This document shows positions 7,371-15,907 of a stretch of 41,970 nt of DNA, in pieces. Every line of letters starts with the position of its first letter. Positions within the stretch are counted from its first letter, which is position 1. The position numbers were made by a program, and so were the translations under genes. The notes under the pieces are model-generated. The model was not told the origin of the DNA. It made no database searches and was given only the letters and a program-made list of their open reading frames with translations. Location of the stretch: NCBI GenBank assembly GCA_947178145.1, contig CAMWXE010000045.1, forward strand, positions 1 through 41,970, given 5' to 3'. The stretch comes from an uncultured Lachnospiraceae bacterium. Its GTDB lineage: Bacteria > Bacillota > Clostridia > Lachnospirales > Lachnospiraceae.

Positions 7371-9101
7371 ATGTTTGAAATACCAGTTACGAACAAAACA
7401 ATGGAATTGTCGGAATGCAGGGACCAATGGACTTTGGACGAGAAGTACCACGTGTGGTGTCTGGAAGACATCCTCTACACGGACAAGGCGACGACGCCGA
7501 AATTTCAGCGGCTCAGCATTTTTGTGCCGGAGGCATATATGAATGCAGGCGGAGAAATCAATCCGGAAGGGGAGATCAATGGGTACCATGCGGACACAGC
7601 GCCGGTCATTTTTGAGAACAATTCGGCGGGGTATATGCAGATGCCGCATGTATGGCTGGATGGTCCCCGGTGCTATGCACATCCTTATCTGGAGCAGGGA
7701 TATGTCTATGTTACCTGCGGCAACCGGGGGCATGAGTCGAAAGATGCCGCGGGCCGGTTCTGTGGAAAAGCGCCGATCAATCTGGTGGATCTAAAGACCG
7801 GCATCCGTTTTATCAGACATAACCGCGCCTCGATACCGGGTGACATGACAAAGCTGATCTCAATCGGATGGAGTGCAGGCGGAGCGATGTCCACACTTCT
7901 TGCCGTCACTGGCGACAATGAAAACTTCACACCGTATCTTGAGGCAAACGGCGCATTTATGGACGAGAGCGACACGGTCTATGCCTCGCAGATTTACTGC
8001 CCGATCGTGGATCTGGAGCATGCGGATCTTGCATATGAATGGCTGTTTGGTGCAGACAAAGAGAATGAGGCGTCGCCGGCAGGTCCGGCAAGTGTGATGA
8101 GTCCATTCCAGGAGGCACTTTCTGACGCACTTGCCAAAGAGTATATCCAATACTTTAACAGCCTGGGCCTGAAACATCCGGAAACAGGGGAAATGCTGGT
8201 CATTGGAGAGGACGGAAGAAGCGGGAGCGGAGTGGACTATCTGATGGCAAAACTGAATGAGGCAGCTTCTGTTTATCTGAAAAAGCTCGACCAGGGCAAG
8301 CTGCCTGAGAAATACAGTGTGGAAGATTATCTGAACGGCAATTATACCTTTAAAGCACCGGCACCGATGGGAAAAAAGGATGACGATGCGGACATGATGC
8401 AGGGACATGCAGGTCCCTGCGTGGCGCTGAACAGGCCTGTTGACAAGCCGCCTTTTGACAAACCGATGGAGCCGCCAACACTTGGCGATATGGTGTCCAG
8501 ACCGCCGAAGGGTGTGGAGGCGCATCCGTTTGTGCCGCCAATGATGGATGTGTCAGGCAAAAATAAGAGAGCGTGGCTGTCATGGGACGGGGAGAAGGCT
8601 GTTATCAGCGATATTGACAGCTATATTTTGAATCACAGGCGCAGAATGAAGCCATGTACTTCTTTTGATGTCTTGGGGATGGACAGCGGCGAAAATAAAG
8701 TATTTGGAAACGCAGATATCCCGATGAGACACTTCAATTCTTATATTGCCGGGGCGCTGGAAAAGTTAAAGGAACGTTTCCCGCAGGAGTATGAGACGTA
8801 TCATGCAGTGTATGCTGAAGCTGTCGGAAATGAGGAGCTTGACAGACAGATTTACCTGATCAATCCGTTTCATTATATTGGCACAGCGGAAAAGAGTACA
8901 CAGGCACAGTACTATCGGATTCGCGTGGGCGCAAGTGATGCAGATACATCCTTTTCTGTCAGCATGACGCTGGCCTGTCTGCTTGCGGAGGCCGGGAAAG
9001 ACGTGGATTATCAGCTTGTATGGGAACAGCCGCACAGCGAAGCGGATTATCCGGGCGAGGCGATAGAATGGATAGAAAAAATAGTAAAGAACCTGCAGTG
9101 A
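7371..9101 (+). CDS. Cytosolic tannase (galloyl esterase)
   Basis: A 576-residue tannase-family hydrolase without a signal peptide. GWSAGGAMS gives the nucleophile Ser168, and Asp525 (DADTSF) and His555 (EQPHSE) complete the triad, aligning with Ser222/Asp589/His621 of the secreted paralogue at 912. The shared segments GYHADTAPVIF/GYTAETAPIVM and LEHADLAYEWL/LESADLAYEWM show common descent. Where the secreted enzyme has a Gly-rich insert, this one has a Pro-rich lid of about residues 345-390 (APAPMGKK, KPPFDKPMEPP, RPPKG, FVPP). The likely job is to release gallate from imported galloyl esters for the UbiD enzyme encoded 33 bases downstream. Confidence 0.82.
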   Translation: MFEIPVTNKTMELSECRDQWTLDEKYHVWCLEDILYTDKATTPKFQRLSIFVPEAYMNAGGEINPEGEINGYHADTAPVIFENNSAGYMQMPHVWLDGPRCYAHPYLEQGYVYVTCGNRGHESKDAAGRFCGKAPINLVDLKTGIRFIRHNRASIPGDMTKLISIGWSAGGAMSTLLAVTGDNENFTPYLEANGAFMDESDTVYASQIYCPIVDLEHADLAYEWLFGADKENEASPAGPASVMSPFQEALSDALAKEYIQYFNSLGLKHPETGEMLVIGEDGRSGSGVDYLMAKLNEAASVYLKKLDQGKLPEKYSVEDYLNGNYTFKAPAPMGKKDDDADMMQGHAGPCVALNRPVDKPPFDKPMEPPTLGDMVSRPPKGVEAHPFVPPMMDVSGKNKRAWLSWDGEKAVISDIDSYILNHRRRMKPCTSFDVLGMDSGENKVFGNADIPMRHFNSYIAGALEKLKERFPQEYETYHAVYAEAVGNEELDRQIYLINPFHYIGTAEKSTQAQYYRIRVGASDADTSFSVSMTLACLLAEAGKDVDYQLVWEQPHSEADYPGEAIEWIEKIVKNLQ

Positions 9102-9134
9102 AAACTGGTATGAAATGATTTGAGGTGAAGGAAT

Positions 9135-10613
9135 ATGAACAATAGAACAGATATACGAGATCTTCGGACCGCGATTGAATTTCTCAAAACACAAAAGGGA
9201 CAATATGTTGAAACAGATGTGGAAGTAAACCCGGAGGCGGAGCTTTCTGGTGTTTACCGGTATGTCGGAGCAGGGGGGACAGTCATGCGCCCGACCACAA
9301 TCGAAGGTCCGGCAATGATGTTCAATCGTATCAAAGGTTTTGATGATGCGAAAGTCATAATCGGACTGCTGGCAAGCCGCAAGCGTGTGGGAATGCTTTT
9401 CGGATGCGAACCGGAACGTCTGGGCTGGCTGCTGCATGACTGCGTGGACAACGCGGTCGCACCGGTTGTGATTGACGGTCCCGCACCCTGCCAGGAGGTT
9501 GTCCATCTGGCGACAGACGCCGATTTTGACCTGAATAAACTCGTGCCGGCACCGACCAATACACCGACAGATGCAGGCCCATATATCACGTTAGGGATGT
9601 GTTATGCGACGCATCCCGAGACAGGTGAGTCCGATGTGACAATCCATAGAATGTGTATTCAGTCAAAAGATGAACTGTCTATCTTCCTGCAGCCGGGCTC
9701 CAGACATATCGGGGCAATGGCGGAAAGGGCTGAGGAATTGGGACAGAATCTGCCAATATCCATCAGTATTGGTGTCGATCCGGCAATCGAGATCACGGCA
9801 TGTTTCGAGCCGCCGACAACACCGCTTGGCTTTAACGAGCTTTCGATTGCCGGCGCTTTGAGGGAGCATCCGGTGGAACTTGTAAAGTGTAAGACTGTCA
9901 ATGAAAATGCGATTGCCAACGCGGAATACGTGATAGAGGGTGAGATCATCACCGGGCGCCGTGTCGTCGAGGATCAGAATTCGCATACAGGCTTTGCCAT
10001 GCCGGAATTTCCAGGATACAGCGGACATGCAAGCAGTGAGACATGGCTGATTAAAGTCCATGCGGTCACACACAGGAAGCATCCAATCATGCAGACCTGT
10101 ATCGGGCCGAGCGACGAGCATCTGAATATGGCTGGCATACCGACAGAGGCAAGTATTATCGGAATGATTGAGAAAGCGCTGCCCGGAAAGCTGAAAAATG
10201 TATATGCACACAGGTCCGGATGCGGCAAGTATATGGCAGTTCTTCAGGTTGCCAAGACAGTACACACAGACGAAGGAAAGCAAAGGCAGGCGGCGCTGCT
10301 CGCGTTCTCCGCATTTCCGGAGTTGAAGAATGTGATTCTGGTTGACGATGATGTCGACCCGTTTGACAGTGACGATGTGCTCTGGGCGATGAATACCAGA
10401 TTTCAGGGAGATAAGGATATTATCACGATTCCGGGAGTCCGCTGCCACCCGCTTGACCCGTCTTCGTCTCCGGAATATGCAGACTCCATCAGTGATGTGG
10501 GGATCAGCTGCAAGACAATCTATGACTGTACCGTTCCATTTCATTTAAGAGAGCATTTCAAGAGGGCTGAGTTTCTCGAGGTGGATCCGCATCAGTGGCT
10601 GAAAGAATGGTAG
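9135..10613 (+). CDS. lpdC: UbiD-family decarboxylase, gallate decarboxylase LpdC-like
   Basis: A 492-residue UbiD-family (de)carboxylase, normal length. These enzymes use prenylated FMN to decarboxylate aromatic or unsaturated acids. The motif TIHRM (Arg172) and the AEYVIEGE segment (Glu264, Glu268) correspond to the conserved Arg and Glu residues around the cofactor. FLQPGSRHIGAM is another typical conserved stretch. The overall pattern resembles LpdC of Lactiplantibacillus, which converts gallate and protocatechuate to pyrogallol and catechol. It is flanked by a tannase upstream and UbiX 13 bases downstream, with an LpdD-like gene in the same locus, so gallate is the best substrate guess. 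Other hydroxybenzoates (protocatechuate, 4-hydroxybenzoate) remain possible. Confidence 0.85.
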   Translation: MNNRTDIRDLRTAIEFLKTQKGQYVETDVEVNPEAELSGVYRYVGAGGTVMRPTTIEGPAMMFNRIKGFDDAKVIIGLLASRKRVGMLFGCEPERLGWLLHDCVDNAVAPVVIDGPAPCQEVVHLATDADFDLNKLVPAPTNTPTDAGPYITLGMCYATHPETGESDVTIHRMCIQSKDELSIFLQPGSRHIGAMAERAEELGQNLPISISIGVDPAIEITACFEPPTTPLGFNELSIAGALREHPVELVKCKTVNENAIANAEYVIEGEIITGRRVVEDQNSHTGFAMPEFPGYSGHASSETWLIKVHAVTHRKHPIMQTCIGPSDEHLNMAGIPTEASIIGMIEKALPGKLKNVYAHRSGCGKYMAVLQVAKTVHTDEGKQRQAALLAFSAFPELKNVILVDDDVDPFDSDDVLWAMNTRFQGDKDIITIPGVRCHPLDPSSSPEYADSISDVGISCKTIYDCTVPFHLREHFKRAEFLEVDPHQWLKEW

Positions 10614-10626
10614 GAAGGTTAGGACA

Positions 10627-11187
10627 ATGAAAAAAAGGATGATCGTTGGAATCAGCGGAGCTTCCGGGATACCGATTGCGGTGGAGGTTCTGAGGCAGTT
10701 AAAAAATATATCAGATATCGAAACACACCTTGTATATACCAGGAGTGCAGAACGGACAATCCCGCTCGAAACAGAGCTGTCACTCACGCAAATACGTGAG
10801 CTTGCAGATATCGTATACGATAACGGCAATATCGGTGCAGGCCCAGCCAGTGGTACATTCCGCACATTAGGAATGGTGGTTGTCCCATGCAGCATGAAGA
10901 CCCTTGCGGGTATTGTCAGCGGCTACAGCGATAATCTGCTGCTCCGCGCAGCCGATGTCACCCTGAAAGAGCGCCGCAGGCTGGTTCTTGTGACCAGGGA
11001 ATGTCCGTTTGGAACGCTTCATCTGCGCAATCTGTATGAGGCGAGCCAGCTTGGGGCTGTCATTCTTCCGCCGGTCTTAAGCTATTATAACAACCCGGGT
11101 TCCATAGAGGACTGTACAAGGCATATTGCGGGAAAGATTCTTGATCAGTTTGACTTGGAACCAGAGGGTATGAAGCGGTGGGAATAA
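10627..11187 (+). CDS. ubiX: UbiX flavin prenyltransferase (LpdB-like)
   Basis: A 186-residue flavoprotein. The N-terminal GISGASG (residues 8-14) is the flavin-binding loop. SGTFRTLGMVVVPCSMKTLA and DNLLLRAADVTLKERRRLVL are hallmark UbiX segments. UbiX transfers a dimethylallyl group to FMN, making the prenylated FMN that UbiD enzymes need. It lies 13 bases after the UbiD gene, so enzyme and cofactor synthesis are co-expressed. In lactobacilli the equivalent gene is lpdB. Confidence 0.9.
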   Translation: MKKRMIVGISGASGIPIAVEVLRQLKNISDIETHLVYTRSAERTIPLETELSLTQIRELADIVYDNGNIGAGPASGTFRTLGMVVVPCSMKTLAGIVSGYSDNLLLRAADVTLKERRRLVLVTRECPFGTLHLRNLYEASQLGAVILPPVLSYYNNPGSIEDCTRHIAGKILDQFDLEPEGMKRWE

Positions 11188-11205
11188 AGCAAAGGAGTTA
11201 GGAAT

Positions 11206-12852
11206 ATGGTGGATTTACAGAAACAGCCGTTTTATTTATCTTCCGGACAGATTGCGTGGGTGGAAGACAAATTAAACAGCCTTAGCGCAGAGCAGAAAGT
11301 TGGACAACTGTTCTGTGTCATGGGCGGTGATTATGAACTGGAGCAGTTGAAGGCCATGGTCAGCGATGGACGGGTAGGTGGTATCCTGTTCCGTCCTGCC
11401 CTGGCAGAGGAGATCCGGTCATGGTATCGGGAATTGGATGCGGCTGCGCCGGTTCCGCTGCTGAAAGCGGCAAATCTTGAGGAAGGAGGGGCAGGTGCGA
11501 TCAGCGACGGAACACTGTTTGGCTGGCCAATGCTTGCAGCGGCAGCCGATGATGCGGAGCAGACCAGGCATTTTGCCCTGTCCACAGCATCGGAAGGGCG
11601 GGAAGTTGGTATTAACTGGACATTCTCTCCGGTGTGCGATTTGGACCTTAATTACAAAAATCCGATCACAAATGTGCGGACATGCGGCAGTGACGTGGAA
11701 AAAGTTATCCAGTCAACAGGAATTTTTGCGGATACGATGCAGAAAAACGGAATAGCTGCCTGTGCAAAACATTTTCCGGGAGATGGCGTGGATTACCGGG
11801 ATCAGCATTTACACCCGACTTATAATTCCCTGAGTGCAGAGGAATGGTATGCGACTTATGGACGCGTTTACCAGAGACTCATTCAAAATGATCTGTTGAG
11901 CATTATGGCAGGACATATTGTTCAGCCGAACGTGTCAATGGATATCAATCCCGAATTGCGGTTCGAGGATTGTCTGCCGGGTTCCCTGAGCAGGGAGCTG
12001 TTGACAGGAGTGCTTCGGGAAAAGTTTGGCTTTAACGGGGTCATCACGACGGATGCCACGATCATGGGCGGCTTCTGCATGGCAATGGAGCGTCGTCTGG
12101 CAATACCGGCAGCAATTATGGCAGGCAACGATATGCTGGTGTTCAACACGGATTTTGAGGAGGACTATGCCTATATGCTGGAGGCACTCCGGGACGGCAG
12201 GCTCACAGAGGAACGGTTAAATGAGGCCGTCACCCGAATTCTTGCCATGAAAGCGAAAGTATGTACGGAATCGCCGTATACAGAGGTCACAAGGGAAACA
12301 TCTGCAGACTGGCATAGGGAGTGTGTGGAGAAATCCGCAACATTAGTTAAAAATCTTGCGCCGGAATGGCTGCCTGTGACCAGAGAGAATTTTGACAGGA
12401 TTCGCCTGATTATTCTTGGAAAGGACGCGATTCCGGGAGGCACCATATCCGATATTGCGAAGCGTGTTCTTGAAAGTCATGGATTTGCTGTAGAACATTA
12501 CGATCCTTATCAGGATGAACTGCATGGTTCAGGAGATTTGCCGCAAGGGCGGATGACAATTTATCTGGCAAATTACGAACATGCGAGCAACCAGACAACA
12601 GTGCGGATTGAATGGTGCAAAAAACACGCGCTGGACACGCCTCGATTTTTGAATGAGGAGCCATCTGTCTTTATCTCGCTGGCAAACCCTTATCTGCTGC
12701 AGGATGTGCCAAGGGTGAAAGTCTATATTAACGCGTACACGGCTACGGTGGACAGTGTCAGAATCGTCCTGGAAAAATTATTGGGAAAGGGAGAATTTAC
12801 AGGCGTAAGTCCGGTCGATGCGTTCTGCGGACTGCCTGATACGAGGATTTGA
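11206..12852 (+). CDS. Glycoside hydrolase family 3-like enzyme
   Basis: A 548-residue cytosolic protein (no signal) with a GH3 TIM-barrel. The segment KHFPGDG (residues 188-194) matches the KHF(P)G motif, and the predicted nucleophile is Asp283 in VITTDATIMGG. Unlike typical NagZ proteins it has Asp193 where the usual KHFPGHGDT carries His, followed by DQHLHPT. A C-terminal alpha/beta sandwich domain (about residues 395-548) follows. It probably cleaves a beta-glucoside or beta-N-acetylhexosaminide, hydrolytically or phosphorolytically. It follows UbiX by 18 bases and ends 2 bases before the phosphoglucomutase start, so it may free sugars from a phenolic glycoside. Specificity is uncertain. 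Confidence 0.75.
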   Translation: MVDLQKQPFYLSSGQIAWVEDKLNSLSAEQKVGQLFCVMGGDYELEQLKAMVSDGRVGGILFRPALAEEIRSWYRELDAAAPVPLLKAANLEEGGAGAISDGTLFGWPMLAAAADDAEQTRHFALSTASEGREVGINWTFSPVCDLDLNYKNPITNVRTCGSDVEKVIQSTGIFADTMQKNGIAACAKHFPGDGVDYRDQHLHPTYNSLSAEEWYATYGRVYQRLIQNDLLSIMAGHIVQPNVSMDINPELRFEDCLPGSLSRELLTGVLREKFGFNGVITTDATIMGGFCMAMERRLAIPAAIMAGNDMLVFNTDFEEDYAYMLEALRDGRLTEERLNEAVTRILAMKAKVCTESPYTEVTRETSADWHRECVEKSATLVKNLAPEWLPVTRENFDRIRLIILGKDAIPGGTISDIAKRVLESHGFAVEHYDPYQDELHGSGDLPQGRMTIYLANYEHASNQTTVRIEWCKKHALDTPRFLNEEPSVFISLANPYLLQDVPRVKVYINAYTATVDSVRIVLEKLLGKGEFTGVSPVDAFCGLPDTRI

Positions 12853-12854
12853 AT

Positions 12855-13499
12855 ATGAACAGAGAGAAGAAAGCAGTTATCTTTGACCTGGACGGTGTGC
12901 TGTGCTTTACGGATCAGTACCATTATCAGGCCTGGAAAGCGCTTGCAGATCGACTGGGTATCTATTTTGACGAGAAAATAAATGACCGGCTCAGAGGTAT
13001 CAGCAGAATGGACAGTCTGGAGATTATTTTAGAAAAATCAGACAGGCAGTATACATTGGATGAAAAAGTGGCTTTTACGGAGGAGAAGAATGCGCGGTAT
13101 CAGAAACTGCTCTGGCAGATGAGCGAGAAGGATATGTCGGATGAGGTGCGTCAGACACTGACAGAACTAAGACACCGTGGATACCAGCTGGCAGTTGGAT
13201 CCTCCAGCAAAAACGCGCAGTTTATTATCAGGCAGATTGGTGCTGCTTCTTACTTTGATGCGGTCGCAGACGGAAATGATATCACAAAGTCAAAGCCTGA
13301 TCCGGAAGTATTTCTGAAGGCGGCAGAGAAATTGAGCACTGCTCCGGAACAGTGTGTGGTAGTGGAAGACGCGGCCTCCGGAATCAGGGCGGCAAAAGCT
13401 GGAAATATGACAGCTTATGCCCTTGGCGGCGACGCACAGTACTCCGGGGAGAAGGATGTGAATCTTTTGTCTTTTTCGGACTTATTGAACTATTTATAA
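12855..13499 (+). CDS. pgmB: Beta-phosphoglucomutase (copy 1)
   Basis: A 214-residue HAD-superfamily enzyme. FDLDGVLCFTD carries the nucleophile Asp11 and the acid/base Asp13. The cap motif DRLRGISRMDSLEIIL, SSSKNA, KSKPDPEVFL and VVEDAASGIRA are the remaining HAD motifs in the order typical of beta-PGM. It interconverts beta-glucose 1-phosphate and glucose 6-phosphate. The ATG at 12855 is chosen over a TTG at 12849. It begins 2 bases after the GH3-like gene, and a GH65 phosphorylase, the usual source of beta-glucose 1-phosphate, follows 36 bases later. Confidence 0.9.
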   Translation: MNREKKAVIFDLDGVLCFTDQYHYQAWKALADRLGIYFDEKINDRLRGISRMDSLEIILEKSDRQYTLDEKVAFTEEKNARYQKLLWQMSEKDMSDEVRQTLTELRHRGYQLAVGSSSKNAQFIIRQIGAASYFDAVADGNDITKSKPDPEVFLKAAEKLSTAPEQCVVVEDAASGIRAAKAGNMTAYALGGDAQYSGEKDVNLLSFSDLLNYL

Positions 13500-13535
13500 G
13501 AGACGGTACCTGATATTAGGAAGGAGTAACAGCCA

Positions 13536-15839
13536 ATGGGAATGAACTATGAGAGAATCAATGAATGGATTTTGACAGAGGACTGCCCGGATCTCTCCCA
13601 TCTTGGGAAATGTGAAGCAGTCATGGCACAGGGAAACGGTTATCTGGGGCTTCGCGCCGCAATGGAAGAACGCTATGTCGGAGAAACCAGAAATTTGCTG
13701 ATTAACGGTACATTCAATCAGTTTGATGCGGAGGAAGTGACGGAGCTTCCAAATGCCGCGGATATCACAGCAGTGGAACTGTGGATTGACGGACAGCGTT
13801 TTCATCTGGCGGAGGGGAACTGGGAAGAATACCGCCGTGAACTGAACATCAGGACAGGTGAACTTACGCGGACTGTCAGCTGGACGGCACCGAACGGGAA
13901 AACGGTTCGTCTTTCCTTTCAGCGGGTAGTGTCCTTGAAGCGGCTGCATGATATCGGACTGAAGATTACCGTCGAGGCAAAGGGAGATCCGATTGAACTA
14001 AAGATTCGTTCCGGTATCGACGCGCGCGTGACGAATACCGGAAGCCAGCACTTCTCAGAAATAGAGAAGCGCTTTTACGAAAAGAAATACATACAGTTCG
14101 TAGAACGGACAACACAGAGCAATATTGATTTTGTCCTGAATGCCGTGCATCAGTTTGCAAGAAATGGAGAAACGGCTGCGCTGCAGACAGATGTCAATAT
14201 TGAGCGCCGTTATATTTTTGCGGATTACAGCATTGCGTTGAAAGCCGGTGAAACTTTTACCATTGAAAAGCTTGTAAACGTCCAGACGACCCGCGATTTT
14301 GACGCGGCAGGGCTAACGTTAAGCCAACTGCAGGAAAAATCGCTCGAAGACCTGAAGCTATTGGAACAGACAGGTTATGACGCCCTTTTGGAGGAGTCTG
14401 CGAGGGAGTGGCAGGAGGAAGTCTGGGATAAAATACCTGTTGTGATCAAGGGGGATAAGGACAGCGAATTTGACCTGTTTGCGCTGCGCTATGCCCAGTA
14501 TCAGATGCGGCTCTTCCTGCCAAGACATGATAACCGTATGAATATCGGGGCAAAAGGACTTTCCGGGGAGGGCTACAAAGGACACTGCTTCTGGGATACA
14601 GAAATTTTCCTCCTGCCGTACTATATGTTCACGGACCCGCAGGCTGCACGGAAACTGGAGGAGTACCGTTACCTTTCCCTGCCCGGAGCGCACCGCAAGG
14701 CGCAGGAAAACGGATATCAGGGCGCGATGTTTCCATGGGAGTCCGCATGGCTGGATGACGGGGAGACATGTCCGCTGTACCAGGGAACCGATATTATCAC
14801 GGGCAAACCGATTAAGGTCTGGTCCGGCATCATAGAGCAGCATATTTCTGCCGACGTTGCATTTGGCGTGTGGCAGTATGGCGTGATCACCGGCGATGAA
14901 GATTTTATGGAGAAGTACGGGTATGAAATTATCATGGACACCGCTATTTTCTGGCGTTCCCGTCTCGAAGATGGACAGGACGGACGTTACCACATCAATG
15001 ATGTAGTCGGACCAGATGAATACCACGAGCATGTCAACGACAATGCATTCACAAACTATATGGCAGCGTGGAACCTGAAGAAAGCGGCGGAGTACTGTGA
15101 AATTCTGAAGGAGTCAAAGCCGGAGCTATATGCGCGTCTGGATGAAAAACTGAACCTCAAAGAAAATTGTCCCAAGTGGAAGGAAGGCGCAGAGAAGCTG
15201 TATCTGCCGCAGCCTACAGAAGAGGGGATTCTTCCGATGGACGACCGTTTCATGAAGGGGCAGTATATTGATCTGACAAAATATAAACAGCAGGATTTTG
15301 TTGCAGGGATCATGAAAGATTACAGTCTGGATCAGATTCAGAATATCCAGGTGTGCAAGCAGGCCGACTGCCTTGTCCTGTTTTATTTGATGGAGGAACA
15401 ATTTGCCCCGGAGGTGAAAAAGGCCAGCTGGGATTATTATGTGGAGCGGACGCTGCATGACAGTTCCCTGTCGCTTTCCACACATTCCGTGCAGGCGGCG
15501 GATATGGGGGACGATGACATGGCGTATGATCTGTTCCGGAAAGCGGCATCCATTGACCTTGGACCATATATGGGATCGTCCAATGAAGGCATTCATGCGG
15601 CATCTTTCGGTGGTGTATGGCAGTGTGTAGTCTATGGATTTGGGGGAGTCCGCATGCTGAACGGCAGTCTCCGCATCAATCCAAGGCTGCCCGGAAACTG
15701 GAGCGAGCTTACGTTTACCTTGTACTGGAAAGGCGAGAAGCTTAAGGTCACGGTGACAAAGGATCATGTCGACGTGCAGAACCTGACAGGGACAAAACAA
15801 GTGGAACTCTCTGTGAACGGTGAGAAGCGGAGCGTATAG
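13536..15839 (+). CDS. GH65 alpha-glucoside (maltose/kojibiose/nigerose-type) phosphorylase
   Basis: A 767-residue glycoside hydrolase family 65 enzyme of normal length, with an N-terminal beta-sandwich, a central (alpha/alpha)6 barrel and a C-terminal beta domain. The catalytic acid is Glu495 in VVGPDEYHEHVNDNAFTN. The phosphate-binding segment is HDSSLSLSTHS. Inverting GH65 phosphorylases split an alpha-linked glucose disaccharide with phosphate into beta-glucose 1-phosphate and glucose. The adjacent beta-PGM then feeds glycolysis. The linkage (alpha-1,2, 1,3 or 1,4) cannot be told from the sequence by eye. It is cytosolic, so a disaccharide must be imported, possibly by the GPH symporter or an importer outside this window. 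Confidence 0.87.
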   Translation: MGMNYERINEWILTEDCPDLSHLGKCEAVMAQGNGYLGLRAAMEERYVGETRNLLINGTFNQFDAEEVTELPNAADITAVELWIDGQRFHLAEGNWEEYRRELNIRTGELTRTVSWTAPNGKTVRLSFQRVVSLKRLHDIGLKITVEAKGDPIELKIRSGIDARVTNTGSQHFSEIEKRFYEKKYIQFVERTTQSNIDFVLNAVHQFARNGETAALQTDVNIERRYIFADYSIALKAGETFTIEKLVNVQTTRDFDAAGLTLSQLQEKSLEDLKLLEQTGYDALLEESAREWQEEVWDKIPVVIKGDKDSEFDLFALRYAQYQMRLFLPRHDNRMNIGAKGLSGEGYKGHCFWDTEIFLLPYYMFTDPQAARKLEEYRYLSLPGAHRKAQENGYQGAMFPWESAWLDDGETCPLYQGTDIITGKPIKVWSGIIEQHISADVAFGVWQYGVITGDEDFMEKYGYEIIMDTAIFWRSRLEDGQDGRYHINDVVGPDEYHEHVNDNAFTNYMAAWNLKKAAEYCEILKESKPELYARLDEKLNLKENCPKWKEGAEKLYLPQPTEEGILPMDDRFMKGQYIDLTKYKQQDFVAGIMKDYSLDQIQNIQVCKQADCLVLFYLMEEQFAPEVKKASWDYYVERTLHDSSLSLSTHSVQAADMGDDDMAYDLFRKAASIDLGPYMGSSNEGIHAASFGGVWQCVVYGFGGVRMLNGSLRINPRLPGNWSELTFTLYWKGEKLKVTVTKDHVDVQNLTGTKQVELSVNGEKRSV

Positions 15840-15907
15840 TGAAAGAAGCAGACAGGATGACAGACATGGATTCAGGCTAATAAAATATAAGAATGAGGTG
15901 TCAAAAG

